From contig NZ_AFGF01000024.1 in NCBI RefSeq assembly GCF_000219125.1, positions 1-44,577 on the forward strand: a DNA stretch of 44,577 bases. Direction: 5' to 3'. The stretch comes from Acetonema longum DSM 6540. GTDB lineage: Bacteria; Bacillota; Negativicutes; Sporomusales; Acetonemataceae. The position numbers were made by a program, and so were the translations under genes. This document shows positions 16,711 to 25,123 of the stretch, piece after piece (the stretch's first letter is position 1; every line of letters starts with the position of its first letter). A model generated the notes under the pieces. It worked only from the letters and a program-made list of their open reading frames with translations. It made no database searches and was not told where the DNA came from.

Positions 16711-16905
16711 AGACAGTGCATTCAAAAATCATCCAAGGAACTGGGCTCAGTATAGATGCGACGCATGTATCAGCCAATACGGTAAAAAAAGTACCGGAAC
16801 GGATCATGAAACATCCGGCTCAGAAGCTATTTCGCGCCATGAGGGAAGAAAAAGGAATTACCCCAGAAACGTGGGGACAGATGTTATTTCGAAACAAAGT
16901 GCCTG
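16703..16905 (+). mobile_element. IS1182-family-like transposase fragment
   Basis: Frame from about 16716 reads IIQGTGLSIDATHVSANTVK and then PERIMKHPAQKLFRAMREE, the pattern of an internal segment of IS1182-family transposases (DATHxxANTxKxxPERxMK). Only about 60 residues remain, with no start, no catalytic core and no visible terminal repeats. It directly abuts the truncated AraC gene, so its insertion or a later deletion explains the loss of the regulator's end. Confidence 0.55.
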
Positions 16906-16919
16906 CCCCCGTGTTTCCA

Positions 16920-17303
16920 TTATTCTGTATATGCGACAGCACTTATTTCAATTAATTGTGTCGGAAAAGCAAAATACGGCACTCCTACAAGAGTTCCCGC
17001 TGGCCGGTGCTTCCCTAAGTATCCCTTGAACAGTCTAATGACGGAATCCGAATGCCTCCCGGCATCTGCCAGATAAATTTCCACATAAGCGAGATTGGAT
17101 TTCGTGACACCAAACTCCGCTAATACATGGTCAAGATTTTTAAGTGTCTGGCGAGTTTGCGTTTCAATGTCACCTTCGCCAATAAATGCGCCCTCTGAAT
17201 CATGGGAAAATTGCCCGGAAACATAAATTGTGCCATTCACTCTGTAAGCTTGGGAAATGCCATGATCCCAAAGATTATGATTATAAGTCTTAATATTAGT
17301 CAT
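16920..17303 (-). CDS. RidA/YjgF family protein
   Basis: 127 residues of the Rid superfamily: start MTNIKTYNHNLWDHGISQAY, conserved VSGQFSHDSEGAF, LKNLDHVLAEFGV and VEIYLADAG. In deaminase-active RidA an arginine lies in the PARS segment near residue 105; here the equivalent is RPAGTLVGV, so that arginine seems to be missing and the protein belongs with Rid groups whose activity is uncertain. The ATG has a GGAGAGAG site. It is divergent from an HxlR regulator. Confidence 0.85.
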   Translation of the reverse strand: MTNIKTYNHNLWDHGISQAYRVNGTIYVSGQFSHDSEGAFIGEGDIETQTRQTLKNLDHVLAEFGVTKSNLAYVEIYLADAGRHSDSVIRLFKGYLGKHRPAGTLVGVPYFAFPTQLIEISAVAYTE

Positions 17304-17314
17304 TTTCTCTCTCC

Positions 17315-17401
17315 TTTACTTTAAGGTAAATTTAGTATAACAAGACAGCAAATAAAAATACAGTACGAACTTTATTGATAGGTACTATCAGAAAGGATAG
17401 T
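17315..17401. promoter_or_regulatory. divergent ridA/hxlR control region with two inverted repeats
   Basis: The 105-base divergent region holds TTTAC (17315-17319) / GTAAA (17326-17330) beside the RidA start and ACTATC (17384-17389) / GATAGT (17396-17401) beside the HxlR start. Both are short perfect inverted repeats with a 6-base spacer, suitable as dimer sites for HxlR. Inference from position and symmetry only. Confidence 0.4.
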
Positions 17402-17408
17402 GTTAATT

Positions 17409-17750
17409 ATGGGAATGGTTGCATATAAGGGGAAAGTAAAAAATATCCAAGATACACCTTTTGGATACACCTTGTCAGTGATTGGCGGTAAATGGAAGAT
17501 GGTTATTATATACCTTTTGGCAGAAAATCAGCCAGTCCGCTTTAATGACCTAAAAAGACAAATTGGCTCGATTACCTTTAAGATATTGAGTTCACAATTG
17601 AAAGAACTGGAATCAGATGGTTTGATAGAACGAAAAGAGTATCCTCAAATTCCTCCTAAAGTTGAGTACCGTTTGACAGCTAAAGCAGAAACACTCTTGC
17701 CTGTTTTGGAAGGGTTATGCGAATGGGGAGCAAGGAATCAAATTAAATAA
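17409..17750 (+). CDS. HxlR family winged-helix regulator
   Basis: 113 residues when started at the ATG at 17409 (AGGAT upstream; a GTG at 17400 is in frame). Contains the HxlR core: SVIGGKWKMVIIYLLAENQP, VRFNDLKRQIGSITFKILSS and LERDGLIERKxYP-like wing. HxlR regulators usually respond to aldehydes, oxidants or other small electrophiles and control an adjacent divergent gene, here the RidA-family gene. Confidence 0.88.
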   Translation: MGMVAYKGKVKNIQDTPFGYTLSVIGGKWKMVIIYLLAENQPVRFNDLKRQIGSITFKILSSQLKELESDGLIERKEYPQIPPKVEYRLTAKAETLLPVLEGLCEWGARNQIK

Positions 17751-17764
17751 GCTGCCCTGCCAGG

Positions 17765-17954
17765 CGGATTTATGTACTCCGAGCCAAGGGAGACAGGTTC
17801 ATTATTCTTATCGATACATTTTTGATGAATATTGTTTTTGATTTGAGACAAACAATCTGCTCCTATATCGACCAGGCAGATTGCCGGATTGACGGGTATT
17901 AGTCAAAGTGTGGTTGCACAGCCGTGACAAGAGAACCGTCCCCTTGAGTCTCAC
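17765..17954 (+). mobile_element. RAYT (IS200-like Y1 transposase) remnant with REP-like ends
   Basis: Frame ending at about 17926 reads RQIAGLTGISQSVVAQP then stop, the C-terminal HTH of REP-associated tyrosine transposases in Firmicutes. Right after it is the inverted end GACAAGAGAACCGTCCCCTT (17926-17945); a decayed matching left end (AAGGGAGACAGGTTC) starts near 17785. The catalytic HUH domain is gone, so only the two ends and the last codons survive. Confidence 0.6.
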
Positions 17955-17972
17955 TAAATGATACACACGATT

Positions 17973-19097
17973 CTAAAAATCCATAATTTCTGGTTTATAG
18001 TCGTCAGGCAATTCTTCTTCGTCTATAAACTTGAAATTATCATCATTCAGTATTGGTATAAATATTTCGTATGGAATCATAGAAAACTCACAGGCATAAT
18101 TACTGGCTCCGAACCACATACCCGCTTTGCTGCTCAAATTTAAACCTCTTGCAAACTTTGTGTAGTTTGAGCAATCATGAACTGCTAAATCCCAGTTTTC
18201 TTCATCAGCTATTTTCATGAATTTCAAAGTTAATTCCCTGCTCCAAATTGGAGATATATAGCCATGCCTGGAAATATACATATTTTCCCCATAATAATTA
18301 TATATGTTATTTTCATTTAAATGTAATTCCGCACAATTGATAAAATCGAGTTTTGTTTCAAAGATTACTTGCTTTTTCTTAAAAAATGCTTCGAAAAACT
18401 CCTGTGTCATTGGAGTTTCAATACCTACACTTTTAATATATTTTTTCGCTAATCCAATATTTTTAATTACTTTGTCCGAACAATGAGAAGCACCTAGATT
18501 GAAACGTATTTCATTAAGACCGGCTTCACCTAATGCTTTCAATGTTTCTTCCGTAGCTAAAGTGCCGTTTGTGTATAAATGTTGATGAATCTGAGCATCA
18601 TTAAACTTCTTTATAATCGAATAATATTTTTCAATTTCCATAAAAGGTTCTAAATAAACGTAGGAAATGCCAGTGGGTTTTTGGTGAATGGAAAGAAGCA
18701 AATCAATATCCTTTTCGTAAAATTTTGCGCCGCCAATTTCCCACATACCTTCCCCAACTGGATGAATATCCTCGAGTTCACCATAATTATAACAGAACTT
18801 ACACTTTAAATTACATTTGTTCGTTTTCCTGATTGCACTCAAACCAGTGCCCAACAGACAAGAACGACATCCTTTGGGGAATTTGCTTTCATTTCCCACA
18901 AAAAAAGTTCTATTTTGCAACGTTTTCAAGTTTTTAATTTCCGACATCAACATATCATTTCTATGATCAATTGCTGCCTCAATTTGCGCAAAAGTAGAGT
19001 AAATGATTTCTTCGTGTTTTATATTAATTGGTTCTTCCTCAGGCAATTGTGAAAAAAAATCAAACCATATCAATGCATCTTTCTTGGAAATTTTCAT
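17973..19097 (-). CDS. radical SAM protein
   Basis: 374 residues, cytoplasmic. The radical SAM cluster motif is C95-x3-C99-x2-C102 (NKCNLKCKFCYNYG) followed by a GGAKF segment and an SPFM-less TIM-barrel-like core (YVYLEPFMEIEKYY, LYTNGTLATEETLK, LNEIRFNLG). Two further cysteines precede the motif (KGCRSC, C77 and C80), and three more near the C-terminus (C237-like, C286-like, C319-like positions) could bind an auxiliary site, though not in a standard SPASM pattern. The gene is clearly AT-richer than its neighbours, suggesting transfer. The product modified is unknown; no precursor peptide or pyruvate-formate-lyase gene is adjacent. Confidence 0.85.
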   Translation of the reverse strand: MKISKKDALIWFDFFSQLPEEEPINIKHEEIIYSTFAQIEAAIDHRNDMLMSEIKNLKTLQNRTFFVGNESKFPKGCRSCLLGTGLSAIRKTNKCNLKCKFCYNYGELEDIHPVGEGMWEIGGAKFYEKDIDLLLSIHQKPTGISYVYLEPFMEIEKYYSIIKKFNDAQIHQHLYTNGTLATEETLKALGEAGLNEIRFNLGASHCSDKVIKNIGLAKKYIKSVGIETPMTQEFFEAFFKKKQVIFETKLDFINCAELHLNENNIYNYYGENMYISRHGYISPIWSRELTLKFMKIADEENWDLAVHDCSNYTKFARGLNLSSKAGMWFGASNYACEFSMIPYEIFIPILNDDNFKFIDEEELPDDYKPEIMDF

Positions 19098-19177
19098 ATC
19101 GTACCGCCTATCTGCTTAATATAAAGAATCGAGGAAAAATCGAAGAGATGGTTGTTCTCTTGTTGCAATCGCGCAAT

Positions 19178-20182
19178 TCACATTGATTCGATATTCCCCT
19201 CCACTTCTTTTTTGAGCTGCATTAAAAGTTCTTGATCTCTTTTCATGATTTTAGGTTTCTGCTCCATCATGGCTTGGAAGCTTTTGTATAAGATATAAGG
19301 CCTTGAACGGGCTCTGAGGACTTCCGCCTCTGTCCTTAATTTTTCTTTGGTTGCAATATTGTTGATAATGTTAAAAACAATATCGTTCAGCGTCCCTTTG
19401 GCAGTATAATCAGCAGAAGCAAAATAGTCGATGCGGCCGTCATTCAGCAGCGAATATACTTTGGCGCGGTCGTCCTTATCGGGATCATACACCCCAATCG
19501 AATACCCGCCTTTGCTTTTGACCAGGCGCATGCAGGGAATGTCTGTGGCGCTGTCCCCTATGTAAATAATATTTTCATAGGGAATATATAACTCATCATC
19601 CGTCATGCTGTCATTAACGCCTTCATCGCACTCCTCAAACTTACCTTTAGCGATACGAAAAATAAATTGAGTTTTATTCGTATAGTTTACAGCCTGCGCA
19701 GGCCACTCCGCCACACCGTCCGGCGAATAGAGAAATGAAGAGGCATAAATGCGTTTAAATTCAGGAGCAATCGTACTCCCCTCAACTAATTCCTTCAAAC
19801 CGGACGAAATAATATAATGCTGAACCTCTATGCCCTGTTTGCTCCCAAAATCATTGATGCGTTTAAACCAGGCGGGAACCCCTTTATATAATTTGATATC
19901 CTTACCGATATCGTGGAAATAATCCCGGCTAATGCGCCGGCGACTCGCTTTTGATTTAACAATCATTTGATACATCCAGGCCAGATTTTTATCCATCAAA
20001 TTATCAACAGCCAGTTGATTCGACTCCGCCCAAAACTCATTCGTATCCATGCTAAGCGAAGGGATGAGTGTGAAAGTCTGCATATCGTCCGGGGATAACG
20101 TTTTATCAAAATCGTAGCAAATTGCCATTCGCGGCGTTTTTTCCCTAATCTTTGCAATAGCAGTTTCCGTGCTTTGTGACAT
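19178..20182 (-). CDS. HAD superfamily hydrolase
   Basis: 334 residues. HAD motif I is CYDFDKTLSPDD (about 22-33), motif II is around IISSGLKEL (Ser), and motif III/IV are the lysine region plus YIGDSATDIPCM. The large cap inserts between motifs I and II, as in phosphatases acting on medium-sized substrates. No transmembrane segment. It precedes the radical SAM gene in the same direction with an 80-base gap, so co-transcription is possible. Substrate unknown. Confidence 0.85.
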   Translation of the reverse strand: MSQSTETAIAKIREKTPRMAICYDFDKTLSPDDMQTFTLIPSLSMDTNEFWAESNQLAVDNLMDKNLAWMYQMIVKSKASRRRISRDYFHDIGKDIKLYKGVPAWFKRINDFGSKQGIEVQHYIISSGLKELVEGSTIAPEFKRIYASSFLYSPDGVAEWPAQAVNYTNKTQFIFRIAKGKFEECDEGVNDSMTDDELYIPYENIIYIGDSATDIPCMRLVKSKGGYSIGVYDPDKDDRAKVYSLLNDGRIDYFASADYTAKGTLNDIVFNIINNIATKEKLRTEAEVLRARSRPYILYKSFQAMMEQKPKIMKRDQELLMQLKKEVEGNIESM

Positions 20183-20674
20183 CGCATTATCACCCTTTAC
20201 AGAATATTTTTCACCTCATTGAGCCAACAGGGAATGCCGCACTTATCAGGTTTCAGCATCCGTTTCCGGATCTCCCGCTTCATCGCCAAAGCGAATAGCA
20301 GGAATATTCTTTTTCCAAAGGGATACGGCCGGCATACCTTTGATTTATTTTCTCTTTACCGGCGTCCCACTCCTGCCGGCAAACGAATTTTAAGCCCCTT
20401 TGACTCTTTTTAAAAGGTATAGGCCTGGTCCCGGTAAGGCAGCCTCTCTCCATACCCCGTTTTTTAGCGGCGAAGCTATTATCGGGCAGGTTGGTGCTGT
20501 TCATTAATGCGATGCGGTTAGAATTTTTTGGCGAAAGAAATGGCCAAGCATGTTTACGCTCAGCCAATCCGGATTTTGGTGGATTATGAGAAATTGTTAG
20601 ACCATAAGCATCTTTTGGACTCTATACGGTCTAGAATACATAAAGCCAACTATACTAAATTTAATGCTTTTTCT
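20183..20674. other. intergenic region with small decayed frames
   Basis: Nearly 500 bases without an accepted gene. On the minus strand, a 29-codon frame with a natural-looking protein composition starts at 20335 (MPAVSLWKKNIPAIRFGDEA) and stops at 20246; two other frames in the same stretch are also open, so none can be chosen. On the plus strand about 20545-20680 reads MAKHVYAQPIRILVDYEKLL without a start signal. GGTAT (20416-20420) and ATACC (20452-20456) close a possible stem-loop. I see no recognisable gene. Confidence 0.3.
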
Positions 20675-22702
20675 TCAGACCCTAAACTTTTCAACAGCCG
20701 TTTGTAACTCCTCAGCCATCCTGGCCAGCGCTTGACTGGAAGACGCTATTTCTTCCATAGCCGCTAACTGCTCTTCTGTTGCTGCCGACACCGTCTGGGT
20801 TTGTGCCCCGGTATTCCTGCTTTCGATATCGACTCTCCTTACTGCGTCCACAATCTGCTGATTGCCGCCGGCCATTTGCTGAATTGTGGCGGAAATATCC
20901 CGGATTTGCGCTGAAACTTCATTTACTTTTTCATATATTTCCCGGAAAGCCACTCCCGCCTTATTTACGACTGCAACCCCGGCCTGGACGTCCTCCGCTC
21001 CCGCGGCCATTACGATTACGGTATCGGCTATATTCTTCTGGTTGCCGCCGATCAGGAGGGTAATCTTCTTGGCAGCCTCTTGCGACTGTTCGGCAAGGCG
21101 ACGAACTTCTTCGGCCACTACGGCAAATCCCCGGCCGGCCTCTCCGGCCCGGGCAGCCTCAATCGCGGCGTTTAGCGCCAAAAGATTTGTTTGCTCAGCT
21201 ATTCCGCTCATTACGTTGACGATCTCACCTATCTCAGTGGAGTCTTGCGACAAGTTGACAATAGCACTTTGTACACGATCAGTCCCAGTCCCAACCTTCG
21301 TCATTTGTGCGACCGCCTGCTCAATAGCATCGAGTCCGGTCTGGGTTACTCTGACGGTCGCATCAGCGGCGCCGGCTACATTTTTGTTGCCTTCAACCAC
21401 TTGGCGGATTCCTGCCGCCATCTCTTCAACAATAGCCATGGTATTGCCAACGTCAGTTTGCTGCTTATCCGTTCTTTGAGCCACCTCCACAATGGTGGCG
21501 GCTACCTGCTTGGATGCATTCTCCGATTGCTCGGTGTTGGCAGACAGTTCTTCACTGGCTGCTGCGATTTGTTCAACTTGGGTCTGCACTTTTAAAACCA
21601 GTGTACGCACATTATCCCGCATCGTGCGAAACCCCTGTGCCAATTGGCCGATCTCATCTTTTGACTGAATGCCTGACTCGCGTTCGCGAAGATCGCCTTC
21701 CGCCAGCAGCAAACATGCGTCTCTTATTCTTTGAATTGGCCGTACCAAGCGGTTGCCTAACATGACGATAACCAGAACGGCCACGATTATAAACACGAGC
21801 GATACAGCAAGGGTTATCCGCGCCAGGTTCGTTGCTTCCAGAATCACTTCCCTTTCCGGAGCAGAGACTATCATGACCCACCGCTCATTCCCCGGCAATT
21901 CCACAGGCGTAAACACCGCAAAAGTTGCAACACCGTCAACGGAAATATAGCTGCCCTTAACTTGTTGCCCCTCTGCAACCGCCCTTTTGAATCCTTCGAT
22001 CAGCTTATCATCCAATTCCGGCTCTTGCAGCTTTAAAGCCTCATTGATTTTCTTTTCCGTAAGGTTTAGCTTCCCTGTTAATTCAGTCCTGGAATGGGCA
22101 ATAACCAGTCCGGAACCTTCAGCGAGAAACCCGCCGCCGCTGTCCTTAAATTTTAGGTTTTGAACCATTTTTGACAACGTCTCGAGGGATACTGCCCCGC
22201 CGATAACTCCTGTCAATTGACCGTTGTTCATAACCGGCACAGCAATGGCTACAGACAGCTTTCCCGTGGTTTTTGTAATCAACGGATTGGAAATGACCGA
22301 TTTTTGAGTATTGACCGCCTTCTGAAGATAATCCCGGTTAAACATACCGCCGCTGCCATCTGAGCGCCAGCCAGAGCCATCAGGGAACATGAAAAAGATC
22401 ACATCAAAGGTTCCCGTCCTTTTTTGCAGTTCCGCCATGAGCGGAATAATTTCATCTTTATCTTTGCCTGCTTTAATACTCGGACTGCCAGCAAGATCCT
22501 CAAGATGAACCAGGCTTTCACGCACTTGAAACTGGATTCGATTGGCATAATCCGTGCCGAGCGCCATAGCGGCCTCATCCATGCTGCTTATCAGCGCCCG
22601 GCTGGAAATGCTGTAGCTGATGCCGGATAATATGCCGACTGACAGGATATAAAGAGGAATTAAGATAATGAGAAATTTTGTTTGAATGCTATTTACTTTC
22701 AT
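20675..22702 (-). CDS. methyl-accepting chemotaxis protein with Cache sensor
   Basis: 675 residues: N-terminal membrane segment (about 8-32), periplasm-side double Cache domain (about 40-285), second membrane segment (about 295-317), HAMP (about 318-370) and a cytoplasmic signalling domain whose conserved hairpin tip is at [20 protein letters not shown] (about 500-520). Length is normal for a Cache-type receptor. The Cache domain lacks the Arg-x-Trp-Tyr pattern of the amino-acid-binding subfamily, so a non-amino-acid ligand is likely. AAGGAGG precedes the start. It lies beside the cysteine-desulfidase-like gene (minus strand), whose substrate could be its ligand. Confidence 0.92.
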   Translation of the reverse strand: MKVNSIQTKFLIILIPLYILSVGILSGISYSISSRALISSMDEAAMALGTDYANRIQFQVRESLVHLEDLAGSPSIKAGKDKDEIIPLMAELQKRTGTFDVIFFMFPDGSGWRSDGSGGMFNRDYLQKAVNTQKSVISNPLITKTTGKLSVAIAVPVMNNGQLTGVIGGAVSLETLSKMVQNLKFKDSGGGFLAEGSGLVIAHSRTELTGKLNLTEKKINEALKLQEPELDDKLIEGFKRAVAEGQQVKGSYISVDGVATFAVFTPVELPGNERWVMIVSAPEREVILEATNLARITLAVSLVFIIVAVLVIVMLGNRLVRPIQRIRDACLLLAEGDLRERESGIQSKDEIGQLAQGFRTMRDNVRTLVLKVQTQVEQIAAASEELSANTEQSENASKQVAATIVEVAQRTDKQQTDVGNTMAIVEEMAAGIRQVVEGNKNVAGAADATVRVTQTGLDAIEQAVAQMTKVGTGTDRVQSAIVNLSQDSTEIGEIVNVMSGIAEQTNLLALNAAIEAARAGEAGRGFAVVAEEVRRLAEQSQEAAKKITLLIGGNQKNIADTVIVMAAGAEDVQAGVAVVNKAGVAFREIYEKVNEVSAQIRDISATIQQMAGGNQQIVDAVRRVDIESRNTGAQTQTVSAATEEQLAAMEEIASSSQALARMAEELQTAVEKFRV

Positions 22703-22829
22703 GCTATCCTCCTTGCCGTCACCAAAAGAAACGCTTAGCGTCCTCTATGAATTGCACAAGACACTCAAACCTCTGCCCCATCTTCATAAAGCAAATGAAA
22801 AATGCTATGATGTATAAAAAACTTGGCTG

Positions 22830-24107
22830 TTATTTCTCCAACATGATGTTTAATATCTCTATATCAGTGGCTTTCATACCGTCGCGGCCCATGCGGCCGA
22901 TACTGGTGATCGTCTGCTCGACGTCCTCCTTTACCAGGCCTTCCCCGGGCTGAAACACCCGGTTTTTGCGGCTGAGGTGCAAGGCCAGGATCGCAGCCTC
23001 GACGGCGCTGGCGATTTTGGCGGCGCAGGAAGGCTTGGCGCCGTCACAAACCATGCCGCCAATGTTGCCGATGGTGTTGGTAATGGTGTTGCAGATTTCC
23101 TCGTAGCTGCAGTCCAGCAGATAGGCAATGCCGGCGCCGCTGCCGCAGGCGGCGCTGACAACGCCGCAATAAGCGGAAAGGCTGCCAATATATTTTTTCT
23201 GGTGGATGGCTATCAGGTTGCTGACAACCAGCGCACGGTAAAGCTTTTCCTCGCTTGCGCCGTACTCCCTGGCGTACTCGACGACCGGCATGGTGACGGT
23301 GATACCTTGATTGCCGCTGCCTGAGTTGATGACCACCGGAAGGGGACAGCCGCTCATGCGGGCGTCCGAACCGGCGGCAGCGGCGGCCTTGGCCCGCAGT
23401 TTGACGCTTTTGGAATCAAAATCACTCATCAGGCTGCGGCCAACCTCCACTCCGTAGGGATGGCTCAGCCCTTCCCGGGAGATGGCGCTGTTGTACTCGA
23501 TCTGACGGGAAAGAATCTCCCGCACGTCGTCGATTTTCACTTCGCCGGCAAAGGCGAGAATGTCCTTAACGTTGAGCAGGGATTTGTCCGAATCGTTTTC
23601 ATCCTGGGCAGAGGCGGGACGCGCCTTGACAAACAGGTCTTCGCCGTTTTTGGCGATGCGGACGATGTTGGTATGATAGTCGGCGATTACTACTTCGGCA
23701 GTGGCTTCGCCAGCCGATAACTTAACGGCAATATAAAGGCCGGCGAGATTCGCCTGCAGCTCACACCGGCAAAAGCCGGCCGCACGCAGTTCCTTGGTTT
23801 TGGCGATATGCTCTTCGGTAACGGTCTCCAGTACAGTAAGCCCGCGATCGGGATCGCCGCCGACTATGCCCAGGATGGCCGCCGTCTCAATGCCCTTAAG
23901 GCCGCCGGAATTAGGCACGGTGACGCCTTTTACATTTTTGACGATATTGCCGCTGCAGCAGACGGTGCACTTGTCCGGCATTGCGCCGAGCGCTTGGCGG
24001 GCCTTCGCGCCGGCGTAGGCAATGGCGATCGGCTCGGTGCAGCCGAGAGCCACCACTAGCTCGCTCTTGAGAATAGCAAGAAAACTATGATAGGTTTTTG
24101 GGTTCAT
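22830..24107 (-). CDS. L-cysteine desulfidase-like protein (UPF0597 / serine dehydratase alpha-like family)
   Basis: 425 residues when started at 24107 (AAAGGATGG site 7 bases upstream; an earlier in-frame ATG at 24116 lies inside that site). Family motifs: VALGCTEPIAIAYA near the N-terminus (Fe-S ligand Cys), SGCPLPVVINSGSGNQGITV in the middle, and SAACGSGAGIAYL plus GMVCDGAKPSCAAK near the end. Characterised relatives are oxygen-sensitive [4Fe-4S] L-cysteine desulfidases releasing sulfide, ammonia and pyruvate; related serine dehydratases use the same fold. It is divergent from LysR 24181, its likely regulator. Confidence 0.85.
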   Translation of the reverse strand: MNPKTYHSFLAILKSELVVALGCTEPIAIAYAGAKARQALGAMPDKCTVCCSGNIVKNVKGVTVPNSGGLKGIETAAILGIVGGDPDRGLTVLETVTEEHIAKTKELRAAGFCRCELQANLAGLYIAVKLSAGEATAEVVIADYHTNIVRIAKNGEDLFVKARPASAQDENDSDKSLLNVKDILAFAGEVKIDDVREILSRQIEYNSAISREGLSHPYGVEVGRSLMSDFDSKSVKLRAKAAAAAGSDARMSGCPLPVVINSGSGNQGITVTMPVVEYAREYGASEEKLYRALVVSNLIAIHQKKYIGSLSAYCGVVSAACGSGAGIAYLLDCSYEEICNTITNTIGNIGGMVCDGAKPSCAAKIASAVEAAILALHLSRKNRVFQPGEGLVKEDVEQTITSIGRMGRDGMKATDIEILNIMLEK

Positions 24108-24126
24108 AAATACCATCCTTTAAAAA

Positions 24127-24146
24127 ATACGACGGCTTTGCCGTAT
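24127..24146. promoter_or_regulatory. putative LysR operator between the desulfidase and LysR genes
   Basis: Imperfect palindrome ATACGACGGCTTTGCCGTAT in the 73-base divergent region, with an outer ATACG/CGTAT pair typical of a LysR-type binding site. Position and symmetry only. Confidence 0.45.
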
Positions 24147-24180
24147 GTTATTATCTGTTAGGTAGCAAAGGGGGTTGCGT

Positions 24181-25122
24181 GTGAATTTTCTTAACCTGGA
24201 ATATTTTTTGATAGCTGCCGAGGAACTGAACTTCACGAAAGCTGCGAAACGCCTCTATATTTCGCAACAGTCACTGAGCAATCACATCGCCAAGCTGGAA
24301 GAGCACTTTGGCCTTCCGCTGTTTGACCGAACTCCCCCTATGACGTTGACTTCTGCCGGACTCAGCCTGGTAAAGCGCGCCCGCTCGTTACTGGACGCCA
24401 AAAACGAAACGGAACTGGAACTACAGGATATTAAAGATTTTCGCAGCGGATATCTCTCTGTAGGAGTAACCCATGCCCGGGGGACGGTAATATTGCCGAT
24501 GGTGCTTCCCCCTTTCCACCGTATGTTTCCGCAGGTCAAACTCCAGTTGGTGGAGGGAACGTCTCAGCAGCTTGAAGATGCGCTCCTGAACGGAAATGTA
24601 GACCTCACCATCGGCTTTAAACCTGCCAACGCCAGCAATGTTGAGTCAGAAATGCTGCTGGACGAAACATCCGTATTGGTTGTGCCGCATCCGCTATTGA
24701 AAAAGTACTTGCCGGGCAAAAGCCTGGAGCTTTGCAATACGGCGGCGGCTCCGGTCCGGGAAATACTGCGCCAGTGCCCTTTCGTCACCATCAGCGCCAC
24801 TACTTGGGCGGGAGCAATTTTAGAGCGCTATTGCCGCAAAACGGGCATTACTCCAAGAGTAGTGGTGGAAACCGTCAACATTGCAACCTTAGTGGCTCTG
24901 TGCTTAGAGGGCATGGGCGCCATCGTCTGTCCCCGCATTTTCCTGCACAAGCTTAATATCCAGTTAAACGCCGAGAAGCTGCGGCACGTGTCCATTTATC
25001 CGCTGGATCTCGAACCGGAACACCACGTAATTGCCCTCAATTACATGAAACACAAATATTTGTCCCAGTCCGCCCGAGAGTTTATCCGCATAACCAAGGA
25101 AATTTTCCGGAGCGAGGCATAG
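24181..25122 (+). CDS. LysR family transcriptional regulator
   Basis: 313 residues starting at GTG 24181, with AAAGGGGG 7 bases upstream (a TTG at 24175 would also be in frame). N-terminal winged HTH (NLEYFLIAAEELNFTKAAKR and SQQSLSNHIAKLEEHFG), then a periplasmic-binding-protein-like effector domain from about residue 90. Divergent from the desulfidase-like gene, and convergent with the UroD-family gene with only one base between the two stop codons, so it may link both units. Effector unknown. Confidence 0.9.
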   Translation: MNFLNLEYFLIAAEELNFTKAAKRLYISQQSLSNHIAKLEEHFGLPLFDRTPPMTLTSAGLSLVKRARSLLDAKNETELELQDIKDFRSGYLSVGVTHARGTVILPMVLPPFHRMFPQVKLQLVEGTSQQLEDALLNGNVDLTIGFKPANASNVESEMLLDETSVLVVPHPLLKKYLPGKSLELCNTAAAPVREILRQCPFVTISATTWAGAILERYCRKTGITPRVVVETVNIATLVALCLEGMGAIVCPRIFLHKLNIQLNAEKLRHVSIYPLDLEPEHHVIALNYMKHKYLSQSAREFIRITKEIFRSEA

Positions 25123-25123
25123 A

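Noticed and set aside
20280-20567. 95-codon minus-strand frame in the HAD-chemoreceptor gap
   Set aside because: No ribosome site, no recognisable family, and other frames in the same stretch look equally protein-like.
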